Assembly: GCA_016744015.1 (NCBI GenBank)
Contig: JADGFD010000011.1
Span: 28,121-92,120 of the forward strand
Length of the DNA stretch: 64,000 nt
Direction: 5' to 3'
Origin: Paracoccaceae bacterium
Lineage (GTDB): Bacteria; Pseudomonadota; Alphaproteobacteria; Rhodobacterales; Rhodobacteraceae
Shown here piece after piece: positions 16,311-24,701 of the stretch (positions within the stretch are counted from its first letter, which is position 1; the number at the start of each line of letters is the position of its first letter). Under the pieces are notes generated by a model. That model had not been told where the DNA came from. It did no database searches and saw only the letters and a program-made list of their open reading frames with translations. Made by a program: the position numbers and the translations under genes.

Positions 16311-17290
16311 GGGCCGGGTTTTATGCCATGCCGTTTATGCTGGCGGGCTTGGCCCTCAGCTTTATGTGGCATATTTCGGTTGGGGCAAAACCGGTGCCGC
16401 TGCACACGGTATTTGATGCGTTAACCGCTTATGATAGCACGATTTTTGAGCACGTCATTATATTTAACCTTCGGTTTCCGCGTGCGGTTATTGCTGCTTT
16501 TGCGGGGGCTTCGCTGGCGGTTTCGGGCGCGTTAATGCAAGGGGTTACCCGAAACCCGCTGGCTGAACCGGGGATATTGGGCTTACTGGTCGGGGCCTCT
16601 TTTGCGGTGGTCATGGCGGTTGGTGTTTTCCACATAGCCGGAAGTGCTTGGATCCCGCTGATTGCGGCGGCGGGGGCGCTGGTGGCGGCATTGATCGTTT
16701 GGGGTTTTGCGGCGGCAGCCCCCGGTGGCTCAACGCCTTTAACCCTTATTTTATCTGGCGCGGCGCTCACCGCTTTTTTGGGGGCCTTTATTACGTTGGC
16801 AAATCTGCTTGATGACCAGAGCTTTGAAAACCTGCGGGTTTGGCTTACCGGATCTTTGGCGGGGCGTGATTTATCGGTGTTTTTCTGGTCAATGCCGTGG
16901 ATGATCGGCGGCTTGCTACTGGCGTTTGGGGTTGCGCGGCAAGTTACGGCCTTAGCCATGGGGGATGATACCGCGGCGGGGCTGGGGGTGGATGTTGCGC
17001 GCCTAAAAGCATTGGCGATGATATCGGTTATTGCGCTAACGGCGGCGGCGGTTTCCATTGCTGGCCCGATGGGGTTTATCGGCCTTGTTATCCCGCATGT
17101 GGTGCGGCTGTTTTTTGGCGCTGATTATCGGCTTATCGTGCCATATTCGGCGGTTATGGGGGCAACTTACCTGCTGATCGTTGATATTGCTGCGCGTTTG
17201 GTTTTAGCCCCAACCGAGTTATCCGCCGGAATTGTAACTTCCATGCTTGGCGCGCCGTTCTTTGTGTGGCTGGTTAGGGCGCGGTTATGA
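16307..17290 (+). CDS. Siderophore ABC importer, FecCD permease 1
   Basis: 327-residue permease with about nine hydrophobic helices. The FecCD signature LRFPRAVIAAFAGASLAVSGALMQGVTRNPLAEPG lies near residue 55 and the coupling helix region is at ALAMGDDTAAGLGVDVARL, followed by GFIGLVIPHVVRL. The gene overlaps the ATPase before it and the second permease after it, each by four bases, so translation is coupled. It should pair with the next gene as a heterodimer (FepD/FepG style). Confidence 0.93.
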   Translation: MRAGFYAMPFMLAGLALSFMWHISVGAKPVPLHTVFDALTAYDSTIFEHVIIFNLRFPRAVIAAFAGASLAVSGALMQGVTRNPLAEPGILGLLVGASFAVVMAVGVFHIAGSAWIPLIAAAGALVAALIVWGFAAAAPGGSTPLTLILSGAALTAFLGAFITLANLLDDQSFENLRVWLTGSLAGRDLSVFFWSMPWMIGGLLLAFGVARQVTALAMGDDTAAGLGVDVARLKALAMISVIALTAAAVSIAGPMGFIGLVIPHVVRLFFGADYRLIVPYSAVMGATYLLIVDIAARLVLAPTELSAGIVTSMLGAPFFVWLVRARL

Positions 17291-18342
17291 GCGTGACCAC
17301 ATCCCAAATTAGTGCCTTTGGTGGTCGGATCTCGCTGTTGATACAGTGGCGCGCCTTTTGGTTGGCTGCGCTTCTGGTGCTGCTGTTATTGGTGCTCATG
17401 ACTGCCAGCCTCATGAGCGGGTCATATCCGCTCCCAATTTCGGGGGTATGGGCCACGCTAACCGGTGTGCCGCCCTCGGAAACCGCTGAAACCGTGGTGT
17501 GGCAGTTTCGCTTTCCCCGTATGGTGGTTGCAGCGCTGTCTGGCGTGTTTTTCGGGCTTTCCGGCGCGATTTTGCAAAACGTAACCCGCAATCCGCTGGC
17601 GGACCCGTCATTGGTTGGGGTTAGCCAAGGAGCGAGCCTTGCGGTTATTACATTGATCGTGATGCTCCCCAACGTTAGCGGCGTTTGGCGGCCTTATGTT
17701 GCTTTTGCGGGATCACTGGCGGTAGCCGCATTAATACAATGGATCGCGATGCGGCGTAAAAGCGGGGCCAGCATGCGGTTTATTTTAACCGGAATTGGCA
17801 TTGCCGCGTTTATCTCATCTATCAGCTCGGTGATGCTGACTTACGGCGACATAAATCAGGCACAGGCCGCATTGGCGTGGTTGGCTGGCTCAATACATGC
17901 TGCGGGCTGGGATGAGGTTTCGGCCTTGTCCGGTTTTACCGTCGTTATGATTCCGTTGCTGTTTATGGCTACCCGCCCGATGGCTGCATTGCGTATGGGG
18001 CCAGAACTGGCAACCGGGCTGGGTGTGCGCGTACAGCGGGTGCGCATGGGCTTGATCACCCTATCTGTGGCACTGGCGGCCTTTGCGGTGGCTGCCGTTG
18101 GCCCGCTTGGGTTTGTCGGCCTCGTGGCACCGCATCTAGCGCGGCGCATTGCCCGTGCAGGCGTTGGTCAGCACCTTATTTTAACCGGGCTTATCGGGGC
18201 GGTTATGGTGTGCTTGACGGATTATATTGGCCGCATTGCCTTTGCACCCGTTCAAATTCCTGCCGGTATTTTAACCGCCATGCTTGGCGCGCCGGTCTTT
18301 ATGGCTCTGATTATCAGAAGCCGATACAACCGCCAGCTCTGA
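17287..18342 (+). CDS. Siderophore ABC importer, FecCD permease 2
   Basis: 351-residue FecCD permease. It carries FRFPRMVVAALSGVFFGLSGAILQNVTRNPLADPS and LRMGPELATGLGVRVQRVR with GFVGLVAPHLAR, the same landmarks as permease 1 but clearly divergent from it, as usual for FepD/FepG pairs. A long N-terminal cytosolic stretch of about 25 residues precedes the first helix. It overlaps permease 1 by four bases and is followed 49 bases later by the first of four binding-protein genes. Confidence 0.93.
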   Translation: MSVTTSQISAFGGRISLLIQWRAFWLAALLVLLLLVLMTASLMSGSYPLPISGVWATLTGVPPSETAETVVWQFRFPRMVVAALSGVFFGLSGAILQNVTRNPLADPSLVGVSQGASLAVITLIVMLPNVSGVWRPYVAFAGSLAVAALIQWIAMRRKSGASMRFILTGIGIAAFISSISSVMLTYGDINQAQAALAWLAGSIHAAGWDEVSALSGFTVVMIPLLFMATRPMAALRMGPELATGLGVRVQRVRMGLITLSVALAAFAVAAVGPLGFVGLVAPHLARRIARAGVGQHLILTGLIGAVMVCLTDYIGRIAFAPVQIPAGILTAMLGAPVFMALIIRSRYNRQL

Positions 18343-18391
18343 GCGCGCATCGCGCTCCTGCCAGCCTTTCTCAACCCAATGGAGATACATA

Positions 18392-19366
18392 ATGAAACGC
18401 ATTCTGTTGGCGGCTTTTGCCGCTGCCCTGTCATTAGTTGGAGCCACCGCCCCCACACTGGCCCAAGAATTCCCGCTAACTGTCGAGCATAAATTCGGTA
18501 CTTCGGTGATTGAAGCTGCACCCGAGCGCGTGGCCTCGGTTGACTATGCCGGCGCGGATGATCTGCTGGCGCTGGGGGTTCAACCCGTGGTTATTCGCCA
18601 TTGGTATGGTGATTACCCGCGCTCGGTCTGGCCTTGGGCGGATACCCTGCTTGAGGGCACCCCCGTGATTTTAAAGGGTGACCTTGACTATGAGGCCATC
18701 GCTGCTGCCGATCCGGATATCATCATTGCGCTGTGGTCCGGAATCACGACTGAAGATTACGAAAAGCTGTCACTGATCGCGCCTGTTGTGCCGGTTGCAG
18801 AAGGTATGGGCGATTATGCTATGCCATGGCATGCCCGCGCCATTATGACCGGCCGGGTTTTGGGGCTAGAGGCAGAAGCCACAGCGCTGGTTAACGCGAT
18901 ACAGGATAAACTCGCCGATGCAGCCGCCGCGCATCCGGCATGGTCTGGCCAAACTACGGTTATTGCCGCGGCTTGGGGCGAATTGCCCAGTGCCTATACT
19001 TCGGCTGATATTCGGGCGCAACTTATGGCAAAGCTCGGCTTTCATACCCCTGCGGCCGTAGATGCCCTGATGGATGATGAAAGCGATTTTGTAGTGAAAA
19101 CCAGCCTTGAGGATTTTTCACCCTTTGAAAGTGATCTGCTTATCTGGCTGACCTCTAGTGATGATTTTGACAAGATTCTTGCCTTTGATGCACGGCCCTT
19201 TCTTGAGGTCACAAAGCAGGGCCGTGAGGTTTTTGCCGGAAAATTGCTGAGCAGTGCGTTTTCACACGCCTCATTGCTAAGCCTGCCCTACGCCATAGAT
19301 AGGTTAGTGCCAATGATCGAAGTCGCCTTGGATGGCGACCCGAGCACAAACGCTGATGACAGATAG
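18392..19366 (+). CDS. Siderophore ABC importer, periplasmic binding protein (divergent copy)
   Basis: 324 residues with a signal peptide (MKRILLAAFAAALSLVGATAPTLAQ) and a FhuD/FecB-type chain: PERVASVDYAGADDLLALGVQPVV, YEAIAAADPDIIIALWSGI, YEKLSLIAPVVPV. RBS GGAGA lies before the ATG. It differs from the three tandem binding proteins that follow: it lacks their N-terminal LDC-GQR segment and the C-terminal Cys motif. This copy most resembles iron-siderophore binding proteins of the hydroxamate type, but the ligand cannot be read from sequence. Confidence 0.88.
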   Translation: MKRILLAAFAAALSLVGATAPTLAQEFPLTVEHKFGTSVIEAAPERVASVDYAGADDLLALGVQPVVIRHWYGDYPRSVWPWADTLLEGTPVILKGDLDYEAIAAADPDIIIALWSGITTEDYEKLSLIAPVVPVAEGMGDYAMPWHARAIMTGRVLGLEAEATALVNAIQDKLADAAAAHPAWSGQTTVIAAAWGELPSAYTSADIRAQLMAKLGFHTPAAVDALMDDESDFVVKTSLEDFSPFESDLLIWLTSSDDFDKILAFDARPFLEVTKQGREVFAGKLLSSAFSHASLLSLPYAIDRLVPMIEVALDGDPSTNADDR

Positions 19367-19377
19367 GTAATTAAAAA

Positions 19378-19403
19378 CGGTTCGGCAATGCGTTGCCGGA
19401 CCG
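19378..19403 (+). other. Intercistronic hairpin
   Basis: CGGTTCGGCAA-TGCG-TTGCCGGACCG, an 11-bp stem with one wobble pair and a tetraloop, 11 bases after the first binding-protein stop. There is no T-run. It probably adjusts expression among the tandem binding-protein genes. Confidence 0.55.
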
Positions 19404-19474
19404 AGGAAATTTAAACCAAAGCCAGCGCTAATTAGCTTTGCCAGCAATTTACCCCATAATTTTAGGAGCTTAAC

Positions 19475-20449
19475 ATGAAGGATAAAATACTGGCGCTGGC
19501 TGCAACCGTTTTTGCAACACCCGTTTTTGCCCTTGACTGCAACGAAGGCCAGCGCGCCTATACCCATGAACTGGGTGAGGTTTGTATACCTGTCGAGCCG
19601 CACCGGATTGTTGCGCTCAACGACCAAATTCTGACCTTGCCGCTATATGAAATGGGCGCAAATATTGTTGGGTCATCTGGCCGCATTGGCGCTGACGATG
19701 CTATTTATATGCGGGGCAGCATGGATACGCTTGGCATTGATTTTCATAATACCGAGATAACTTTTGTGGGTACTGGCGATGGCCTTGACCTAGAGGTCAT
19801 TGCCGCCCTTGAGCCTGACCTGATTATTGCGCTGCCTTATACAGATGTCGGTATCATTGAGCAGCTTGGCCATATTGCGCCAACGCCGGTGATTGACGAA
19901 ACAAAGCTGGGCTTTGAAGGCACATTGCGCGCGCTGGCTGACCTGAGTGGCCGCAACGAGAGCTTTGAAGCGCGGTTTTCCCGGTATCAGGCCAGTGTCG
20001 AGCGGGCCAAGACGTTTATCGAAAACCCTGAAGGGATCACGGTTTCTACAATATTTACGTTTCCCTCTGGTGAAAAGCTAACCACCTACCGCACCGGCCT
20101 CGGGGCCTATACCCGCGTAGTGGACGACTTGGGCTTCCAACTGGTGGATCTTGCGAGGGGCATGGAAGAAACCCGCATTTCGATTAGCCCCGAGATAATT
20201 CAAGAGCTGGACGCCGACTTTATTTTTGGTTTTTACCGCTTCAAGGATACCGCTACCCCCGATGCAATTTTTGCGGCCTACGAGAATTTTGTTCCCGGTT
20301 TTTGCCAAGCCCTTAATGCCTGCCGCAATAACCAGCTTGTATTGCTGCCAAGCTATACCTTTGGCGGCACGATGAAATCTCTAGAAACCGCGCTGGAGCT
20401 GATCGAAAGCCATGTGATGGCGCGCAGGTTTGTGCCGCTTGCGGACTAA
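19475..20449 (+). CDS. Periplasmic binding protein, tandem copy 1 (iron/siderophore type)
   Basis: 324 residues; signal peptide MKDKILALAATVFATPVFA. Mature start LDCNEGQRAYTHELGEVCIPVEPHRIVALNDQ, then DLEVIAALEPDLIIALPY and a C-terminal PGFCQALNACRNNQLVLLP. Copies 2 and 3 (20517-21479, 21518-22516) share the same plan, including the C-terminal G-[FY]-C-x(3-4)-[AH]AC pair of Cys residues, so the three arose by tandem duplication. The two Cys could form a disulfide. RBS GGAG precedes the ATG. Such sets may widen ligand range for one shared permease; ligand unknown. Confidence 0.87.
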   Translation: MKDKILALAATVFATPVFALDCNEGQRAYTHELGEVCIPVEPHRIVALNDQILTLPLYEMGANIVGSSGRIGADDAIYMRGSMDTLGIDFHNTEITFVGTGDGLDLEVIAALEPDLIIALPYTDVGIIEQLGHIAPTPVIDETKLGFEGTLRALADLSGRNESFEARFSRYQASVERAKTFIENPEGITVSTIFTFPSGEKLTTYRTGLGAYTRVVDDLGFQLVDLARGMEETRISISPEIIQELDADFIFGFYRFKDTATPDAIFAAYENFVPGFCQALNACRNNQLVLLPSYTFGGTMKSLETALELIESHVMARRFVPLAD

Positions 20450-20516
20450 CCCAAATACAGCCAGTCAGGGCAGCACGCCCCAGCCAGTATTTCCCCTAAA
20501 CTATTGGAGAATTACC

Positions 20517-21479
20517 ATGAACCTATCCCAACTTGCTGCGCTGCCACTGGCCGCTATCCTAACCTTTGGCCCCGTAATGGCGCAAGAAATGCGCAGCGTC
20601 ACCGATGACACCGGCACGGAAGTATCTATTCCGGTTCAACCGCTGCGTATTGTTTCATTGCATGATACACAGCTTACCATTCCGCTGATCGAACTTGGCA
20701 TTATGCCGGTTGGTTCGCATGGGCGTGGTGATACGGTTGAAACCGCCTTTATCCGGGCCAGTGCCGCCATTACTGGCGTGGACTTTGACAATTCCGATAT
20801 CGAATGGGTGGGAAATTACCCCGCCGATATTGAAAAAGTCGCGGCGATGAACCCCGATCTGATTGTGACAACAGCATGGCAGCCCGCCGATCTAGAACAG
20901 CTGCGCGCCATTGCCCCAACGGTTCAGTTGAACAGTGACATGCACTCAGACTGGGAAATTTATGCAACCCTTGCTGAAATCACAGGCACAACTGACCGCC
21001 TGCAAATCATGGAACAACGTTACCAAGCCCAGATTGATTTGATCCGTGAGGCGATCGACACCCAAAGCATTATGGTTTCAACCATCCATGCAAGCGACGG
21101 CCGGTTTTTTGCCTATAACCCTTATGGCAATATCGGCAAGGTTTTGGTTGACGCCGGTTTCCAGCGCCCAGCTGCAATTGAAGCCATTCCGCTGAATGAT
21201 AGCATAGATGTTGGCGCTGAATCCTTATTGGATTTTGATGCAGATTTCATCATGACCACCTATAGGTCCTCAGCCAATCAATTCCCCAGTGATGTTAAGG
21301 CGTTTTTTGAAGGCAACGTGCCGGGCTACTGCCAGCTTTTACATGCGTGCCGCGAAGATCAGATGATTTTCCTCTCCCGTGCTGAGGCTTCCGCCACCTC
21401 GTATTATGCGCTTGGGGCCGTGGCTTATGCCATTTTAACCAGCATTGCTGGCCAAGATTATGCGCCAATGCCGCGCTAA
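20517..21479 (+). CDS. Periplasmic binding protein, tandem copy 2 (iron/siderophore type)
   Basis: 320 residues from ATG 20517, which has GGAGA upstream; signal peptide ends near VMAQE. It lacks the LDC-GQR N-terminal extension of copies 1 and 3 and begins MRSVTDDTGTEVSIPVQPLRIVSLHDTQLTIPLIELG, the classic FecB-type opening. IEKVAAMNPDLIVTTAW and PGYCQLLHACREDQMIFL align with the other copies. Because both N-terminal Cys residues of its neighbours are missing, this may be the ancestral form or a ligand variant. Confidence 0.87.
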   Translation: MNLSQLAALPLAAILTFGPVMAQEMRSVTDDTGTEVSIPVQPLRIVSLHDTQLTIPLIELGIMPVGSHGRGDTVETAFIRASAAITGVDFDNSDIEWVGNYPADIEKVAAMNPDLIVTTAWQPADLEQLRAIAPTVQLNSDMHSDWEIYATLAEITGTTDRLQIMEQRYQAQIDLIREAIDTQSIMVSTIHASDGRFFAYNPYGNIGKVLVDAGFQRPAAIEAIPLNDSIDVGAESLLDFDADFIMTTYRSSANQFPSDVKAFFEGNVPGYCQLLHACREDQMIFLSRAEASATSYYALGAVAYAILTSIAGQDYAPMPR

Positions 21480-21517
21480 GTATTCCTTTCTTACTGAACC
21501 CTCATCAGGAGGTAACC

Positions 21518-22516
21518 ATGAAAACCCTATATCTTACCGCTATTGCCACTTTGGCTTTTAGCACCCAAGCCCTAGCGCTTGACTGTGAAACCGGCCAGCG
21601 CCCCTTTACCCATGCGGGTGGCGAAATCTGCATTCCGGCTGACCCTCAGCGCATCGTTTCCCTTCACGATCTCAGCATCACCTTGCCGTTGGTCGAGCTT
21701 GGAAAAACCGATAATATCGTTGGTAGCCACGGCCGTATCTCTGATAGTGGCACCACGTTTATTCGCGCCGTAAACTCTATTTTCGGGGTGGATTACCACA
21801 ATAGCGGCATTGAGTTTATCGGCGTGTTTAATGCGATTAACATGGAAAAGGTCGCGGCGCTACAGCCAGACCTTATTATCGGCCGCTCGAACGATCTCGA
21901 GGTTTATGCGCAATTCTCGACCATTGCCCCCACGGTTTTGGTTGATCTTAACGCGCTGGATTACCTTGGCCGTATCCACGCAATTGCGGATATTGCCGGG
22001 GAAATTAACCAATATAACCAGCGCCTTGCGGCCTATCAGGCCCGTATTACCGAGGCACAGCGGTTAATCCCGAACGCTCGCGAAATCACCACCGCTGTGG
22101 TGCAGCCTTGGGCCGAAGATGGCGGGTTTGACCTGTATAAAAACATGTACGCCCTAACCGAAGTTATTTCGGATATCGGGTTTGGCCAAACAGACGCCGT
22201 AGCCGGGCATATTGGCGAAATCGAGGGCAACCAGATCAGCCTAAGCGGAGAGCTGTTGCTTGATATCGACTCCGACTTTATTTTCACCAGCTTCGAGGTG
22301 AACTGGGCAGACCAAAACACCCCCGCCAAAACCGCGGCCGAGTTTGAGGCTGTTACCCCCGGGTTTTGTGATTTTCTAAAAGCATGTCAGCAAAACCAGA
22401 TCATCTATCTGCCACGCACGCCCTTTTATTCCGGCTCGTTCAGCTCGCTTAACTTTGCGCTAGACCAAGTGCTAACCCATGTGATCGGCCGCGGGTTCAC
22501 TCCCGTTGCCGAATAA
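21518..22516 (+). CDS. Periplasmic binding protein, tandem copy 3 (iron/siderophore type)
   Basis: 332 residues; signal peptide MKTLYLTAIATLAFSTQALA, mature start LDCETGQRPFTHAGGEICIPADPQRIVSLHD, very close in plan to copy 1. The segment MEKVAALQPDLIIGRSND and the C-terminal PGFCDFLKACQQNQIIYLP complete the match. AGGAGG lies before the ATG, the strongest ribosome-binding site in this set. It is followed by a hairpin and then the SIP-type reductase gene. Confidence 0.87.
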   Translation: MKTLYLTAIATLAFSTQALALDCETGQRPFTHAGGEICIPADPQRIVSLHDLSITLPLVELGKTDNIVGSHGRISDSGTTFIRAVNSIFGVDYHNSGIEFIGVFNAINMEKVAALQPDLIIGRSNDLEVYAQFSTIAPTVLVDLNALDYLGRIHAIADIAGEINQYNQRLAAYQARITEAQRLIPNAREITTAVVQPWAEDGGFDLYKNMYALTEVISDIGFGQTDAVAGHIGEIEGNQISLSGELLLDIDSDFIFTSFEVNWADQNTPAKTAAEFEAVTPGFCDFLKACQQNQIIYLPRTPFYSGSFSSLNFALDQVLTHVIGRGFTPVAE

Positions 22517-22533
22517 TACCTATCCTTAACCGA

Positions 22534-22553
22534 CAGGGGCTGCGTTGCCCCTG
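22534..22553 (+). other. Intercistronic hairpin
   Basis: CAGGGGC-TGCGTT-GCCCCTG: 7-bp perfect stem and 6-base loop, 17 bases after the third tandem binding-protein stop. There is no T-run, so it is more likely a processing or stability element than a terminator. Confidence 0.5.
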
Positions 22554-22576
22554 CCACCTATATAAGGCAGTATAAT

Positions 22577-23443
22577 ATGAGCATTTTTACCAAAATAAGC
22601 ACGACGGTTAAATCGTCAATCAGCACAATGACCAAACCAAAACCCATAACCATGCGGTTTTTCGAGGTTGAGGTTATAAGTGTCACCCCGCTTTCTCCGT
22701 CCTTTATGCGGATCGGGTTCAAGGGCGGTAAGGTGCCCGATATGTGCATGTTTGCCCCAGATCAGTGGATAAAGCTCTACATCCCGAACCCGGATGGCAG
22801 CGTTCTAAGAATACACAATCAGGCGCATTATAATAAGCTGCCCAAGGCCACGCGGCCCCCGGTAAGAACCTATACCATCAGCGCATTACGCCCCGATCAA
22901 TATGAATTCGACGTCGATTTTGTGCTGCACGGCGATGAAGGCCCGGCCTCTAGGTGGGCGATGAATGCCAAAATTGGTGATCAGATGCAGATACGCGCGC
23001 ATTGTTATTCAGAAGATGATACCCCCTCGGGCTGCCGCTGGTTACCCCCCAAAAGCGCCAATAAGTTCCTGCTATTTGCCGATGAAACCGGCCTACCGGC
23101 CACTATCGGTATTTTAAACCTACTGGCGCAGCAAAACGAAAAGCCCAATGTTGAGGTGTTTGTTGAAACCCCAACCCTGCAAGACCGCTTGGCTATGCCA
23201 GAGTGGGAGGGCCTAACCGTAAAATACCTGATTAAAAGCGCAGGCCAAACCCCGGGTCAACTGCTCTATGATGAGGCAGTTAGTCTTGCCCCTGCAAAGC
23301 TGGAGGGGGGGGTGTATATCTGGCTGGCCGCCGAAAAAACCGCCACAAGACGCATTCGCCTACACCTTTCCAAGGTTAGTGGACTGGGCAAAGATGCCAT
23401 CAGCGTCGCCGGGTATTGGAAATACGGGGAAAAACAATATTAA
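22577..23443 (+). CDS. Siderophore-interacting protein (ferric-siderophore reductase)
   Basis: 288-residue flavoprotein of the SIP/ViuB family. FAD-binding RTYTIS near residue 97, then FVLHGDEGPASRWA, LLFADETGLPA and the C-terminal IWLAAEKTATRRIRLHL with GYWKYG, all hallmark positions. These cytosolic enzymes reduce Fe(III)-siderophore with NAD(P)H or ferredoxin and release Fe(II). It follows the ABC importer and binding proteins in the same direction, so it is the natural end point of the uptake path. The first 25 residues before MRFFEVEV are an unusual Ser/Thr-rich leader; ATG 26 residues in is an alternative start. Confidence 0.92.
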   Translation: MSIFTKISTTVKSSISTMTKPKPITMRFFEVEVISVTPLSPSFMRIGFKGGKVPDMCMFAPDQWIKLYIPNPDGSVLRIHNQAHYNKLPKATRPPVRTYTISALRPDQYEFDVDFVLHGDEGPASRWAMNAKIGDQMQIRAHCYSEDDTPSGCRWLPPKSANKFLLFADETGLPATIGILNLLAQQNEKPNVEVFVETPTLQDRLAMPEWEGLTVKYLIKSAGQTPGQLLYDEAVSLAPAKLEGGVYIWLAAEKTATRRIRLHLSKVSGLGKDAISVAGYWKYGEKQY

Positions 23444-23445
23444 TG

Positions 23446-23600
23446 CCCATGTTGGGGCGTTCGTTGTTGTAAGTTCAGAGCCAGCGGGTGGCGTGATCCT
23501 GAACATCTTCGATGCTGTCGAAGTGGTATAGGCCTTAAGGAGCGGCACAATTCCGCGACAGGTCCAGAATGCTTGAATAAGCACATGGTTTACGGGCCGC
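23446..23600 (-). pseudogene. IS3-type transposase C-terminal remnant
   Basis: On the minus strand one frame reads YHFDSIEDVQDHATRWL, stop, TYNNERPNMG. This is the end of IS3-family OrfB integrases (usually YFDSI...A..W...YN..RPNMG). The in-frame stop replaces a Trp codon. Only this tail remains, placed between the SIP gene and the thiamin riboswitch. It marks an old insertion at the boundary of the two operons. Confidence 0.75.
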
Positions 23601-23740
23601 AAAGATACCCGTAAGAACGGGAAGTCTTGGTCTCTCTCGGCAGATTGCTTTGGTGGTTGTGGTCGGCAGGAAGATATTCTATCAGATGAAATAAGATATA
23701 CTGCTTTCGGCCCGATTGAGGCGAAGTGGCAATAAAATTA

Positions 23741-23828
23741 TCCGTCGGGGGGCCCATTTGGGCTGAGAGGTGCACGCACCGACCCGTCGAACCTGATCCG
23801 GATAGTACCGGCGTAGGGAACGGGTAGG
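23741..23828 (+). promoter_or_regulatory. TPP riboswitch (THI element)
   Basis: The conserved core is plain: GGGCTGAGAGG at 23759-23770, then GACCCGTCGAACCTGATCCG and GATAGTACCGGCGTAGGGAA up to 23820, closed by CCGTCGG... / CGGGTAGG flanks. It binds thiamin pyrophosphate and shuts down the operon when TPP is plentiful. It lies 64 bases before the thiD start, so control may be at translation or by early termination; I do not see a clear T-run terminator. Confidence 0.96.
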
Positions 23829-23891
23829 TTGTGCAAAGATCGCACGGACTCTTTCTCACGTTGGCACGTCCATTATTTTGGAGATGTGCCT

Positions 23892-24701
23892 GTGACGTCC
23901 AAGACCCCAATTGCCCTGACGATCGCTGGTTCCGACAGTGGCGGCGGCGCTGGGGTGCAAGCTGACCTGAAAGCGATGTCCGCAAACGGGACATATGGCG
24001 CCAGCGTTATCACGGCGATTACCGCGCAAAACACGACGGCGGTTACCGCAGTCCATGAAGTGCCCGCAGATATTGTCGCGGCGCAGATTGATGCGGTTTT
24101 ATCCGATCTCGACGTGGGTGCAATCAAGCTCGGGATGCTGTTTTCAGTGCCCATTATTGAGGCCGTGGCCAAACGGCTGGCGGATTTTAGCGGGCCAGTC
24201 GTGGCTGATCCGGTGATGATCGCCAAATCTGGTGACGCCCTTTTGCAAGACGCCGCCGTGGGGGCGTTGATCCAGCATATTTTGCCACAGGCAAACCTTT
24301 TGACGCCAAACCTGCCCGAGGCAGCACGCCTTTTGGAGGCCGCCGAGGCGACAACACCTGAGGAAATGGCCGCACAAGCACAGCGCCTATTGGCGATGGG
24401 GCCAAAAGCGGTATTGATGAAAGGTGGCCACGCATCGGGGGGAACCTGCACCGATATTCTGGTCGATACCAGCGGCGTGATCGGCACCTATCAAGCCCCG
24501 CGCATCGAGACAAAAAACACGCATGGCACGGGTTGCACGTATGCCGCGACCCTTGCCGCGTTGCTTGCGCAAGGGCTTGAGTTAACGGCGGCGGTTGCTG
24601 CGGCGCATCGCTATTTACAGGACGCCATCAAAGCGGCTGATCGATTGCACATTGGCAACGGAAACGGCCCTGTCCATCATTTTCACGGCCAATGGGCATG
24701 A
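23892..24701 (+). CDS. thiD: Hydroxymethylpyrimidine/phosphomethylpyrimidine kinase
   Basis: 269 residues from GTG 23892, chosen because GGAG lies eight bases upstream and the product then begins MTSKTPIALTIAGSDSGGGAGVQADLKA, the standard ThiD N-terminus. A longer frame to 23829 would run into the riboswitch. ThiD phosphorylates HMP and HMP-P to HMP-PP. GHGTGCTYAA-type glycine motif (THGTGCTYAATLAALLAQG) and the Asp in DPVMIAKSG are present. It is the first gene of a ten-gene thiamin operon under the TPP riboswitch. Confidence 0.95.
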   Translation: MTSKTPIALTIAGSDSGGGAGVQADLKAMSANGTYGASVITAITAQNTTAVTAVHEVPADIVAAQIDAVLSDLDVGAIKLGMLFSVPIIEAVAKRLADFSGPVVADPVMIAKSGDALLQDAAVGALIQHILPQANLLTPNLPEAARLLEAAEATTPEEMAAQAQRLLAMGPKAVLMKGGHASGGTCTDILVDTSGVIGTYQAPRIETKNTHGTGCTYAATLAALLAQGLELTAAVAAAHRYLQDAIKAADRLHIGNGNGPVHHFHGQWA

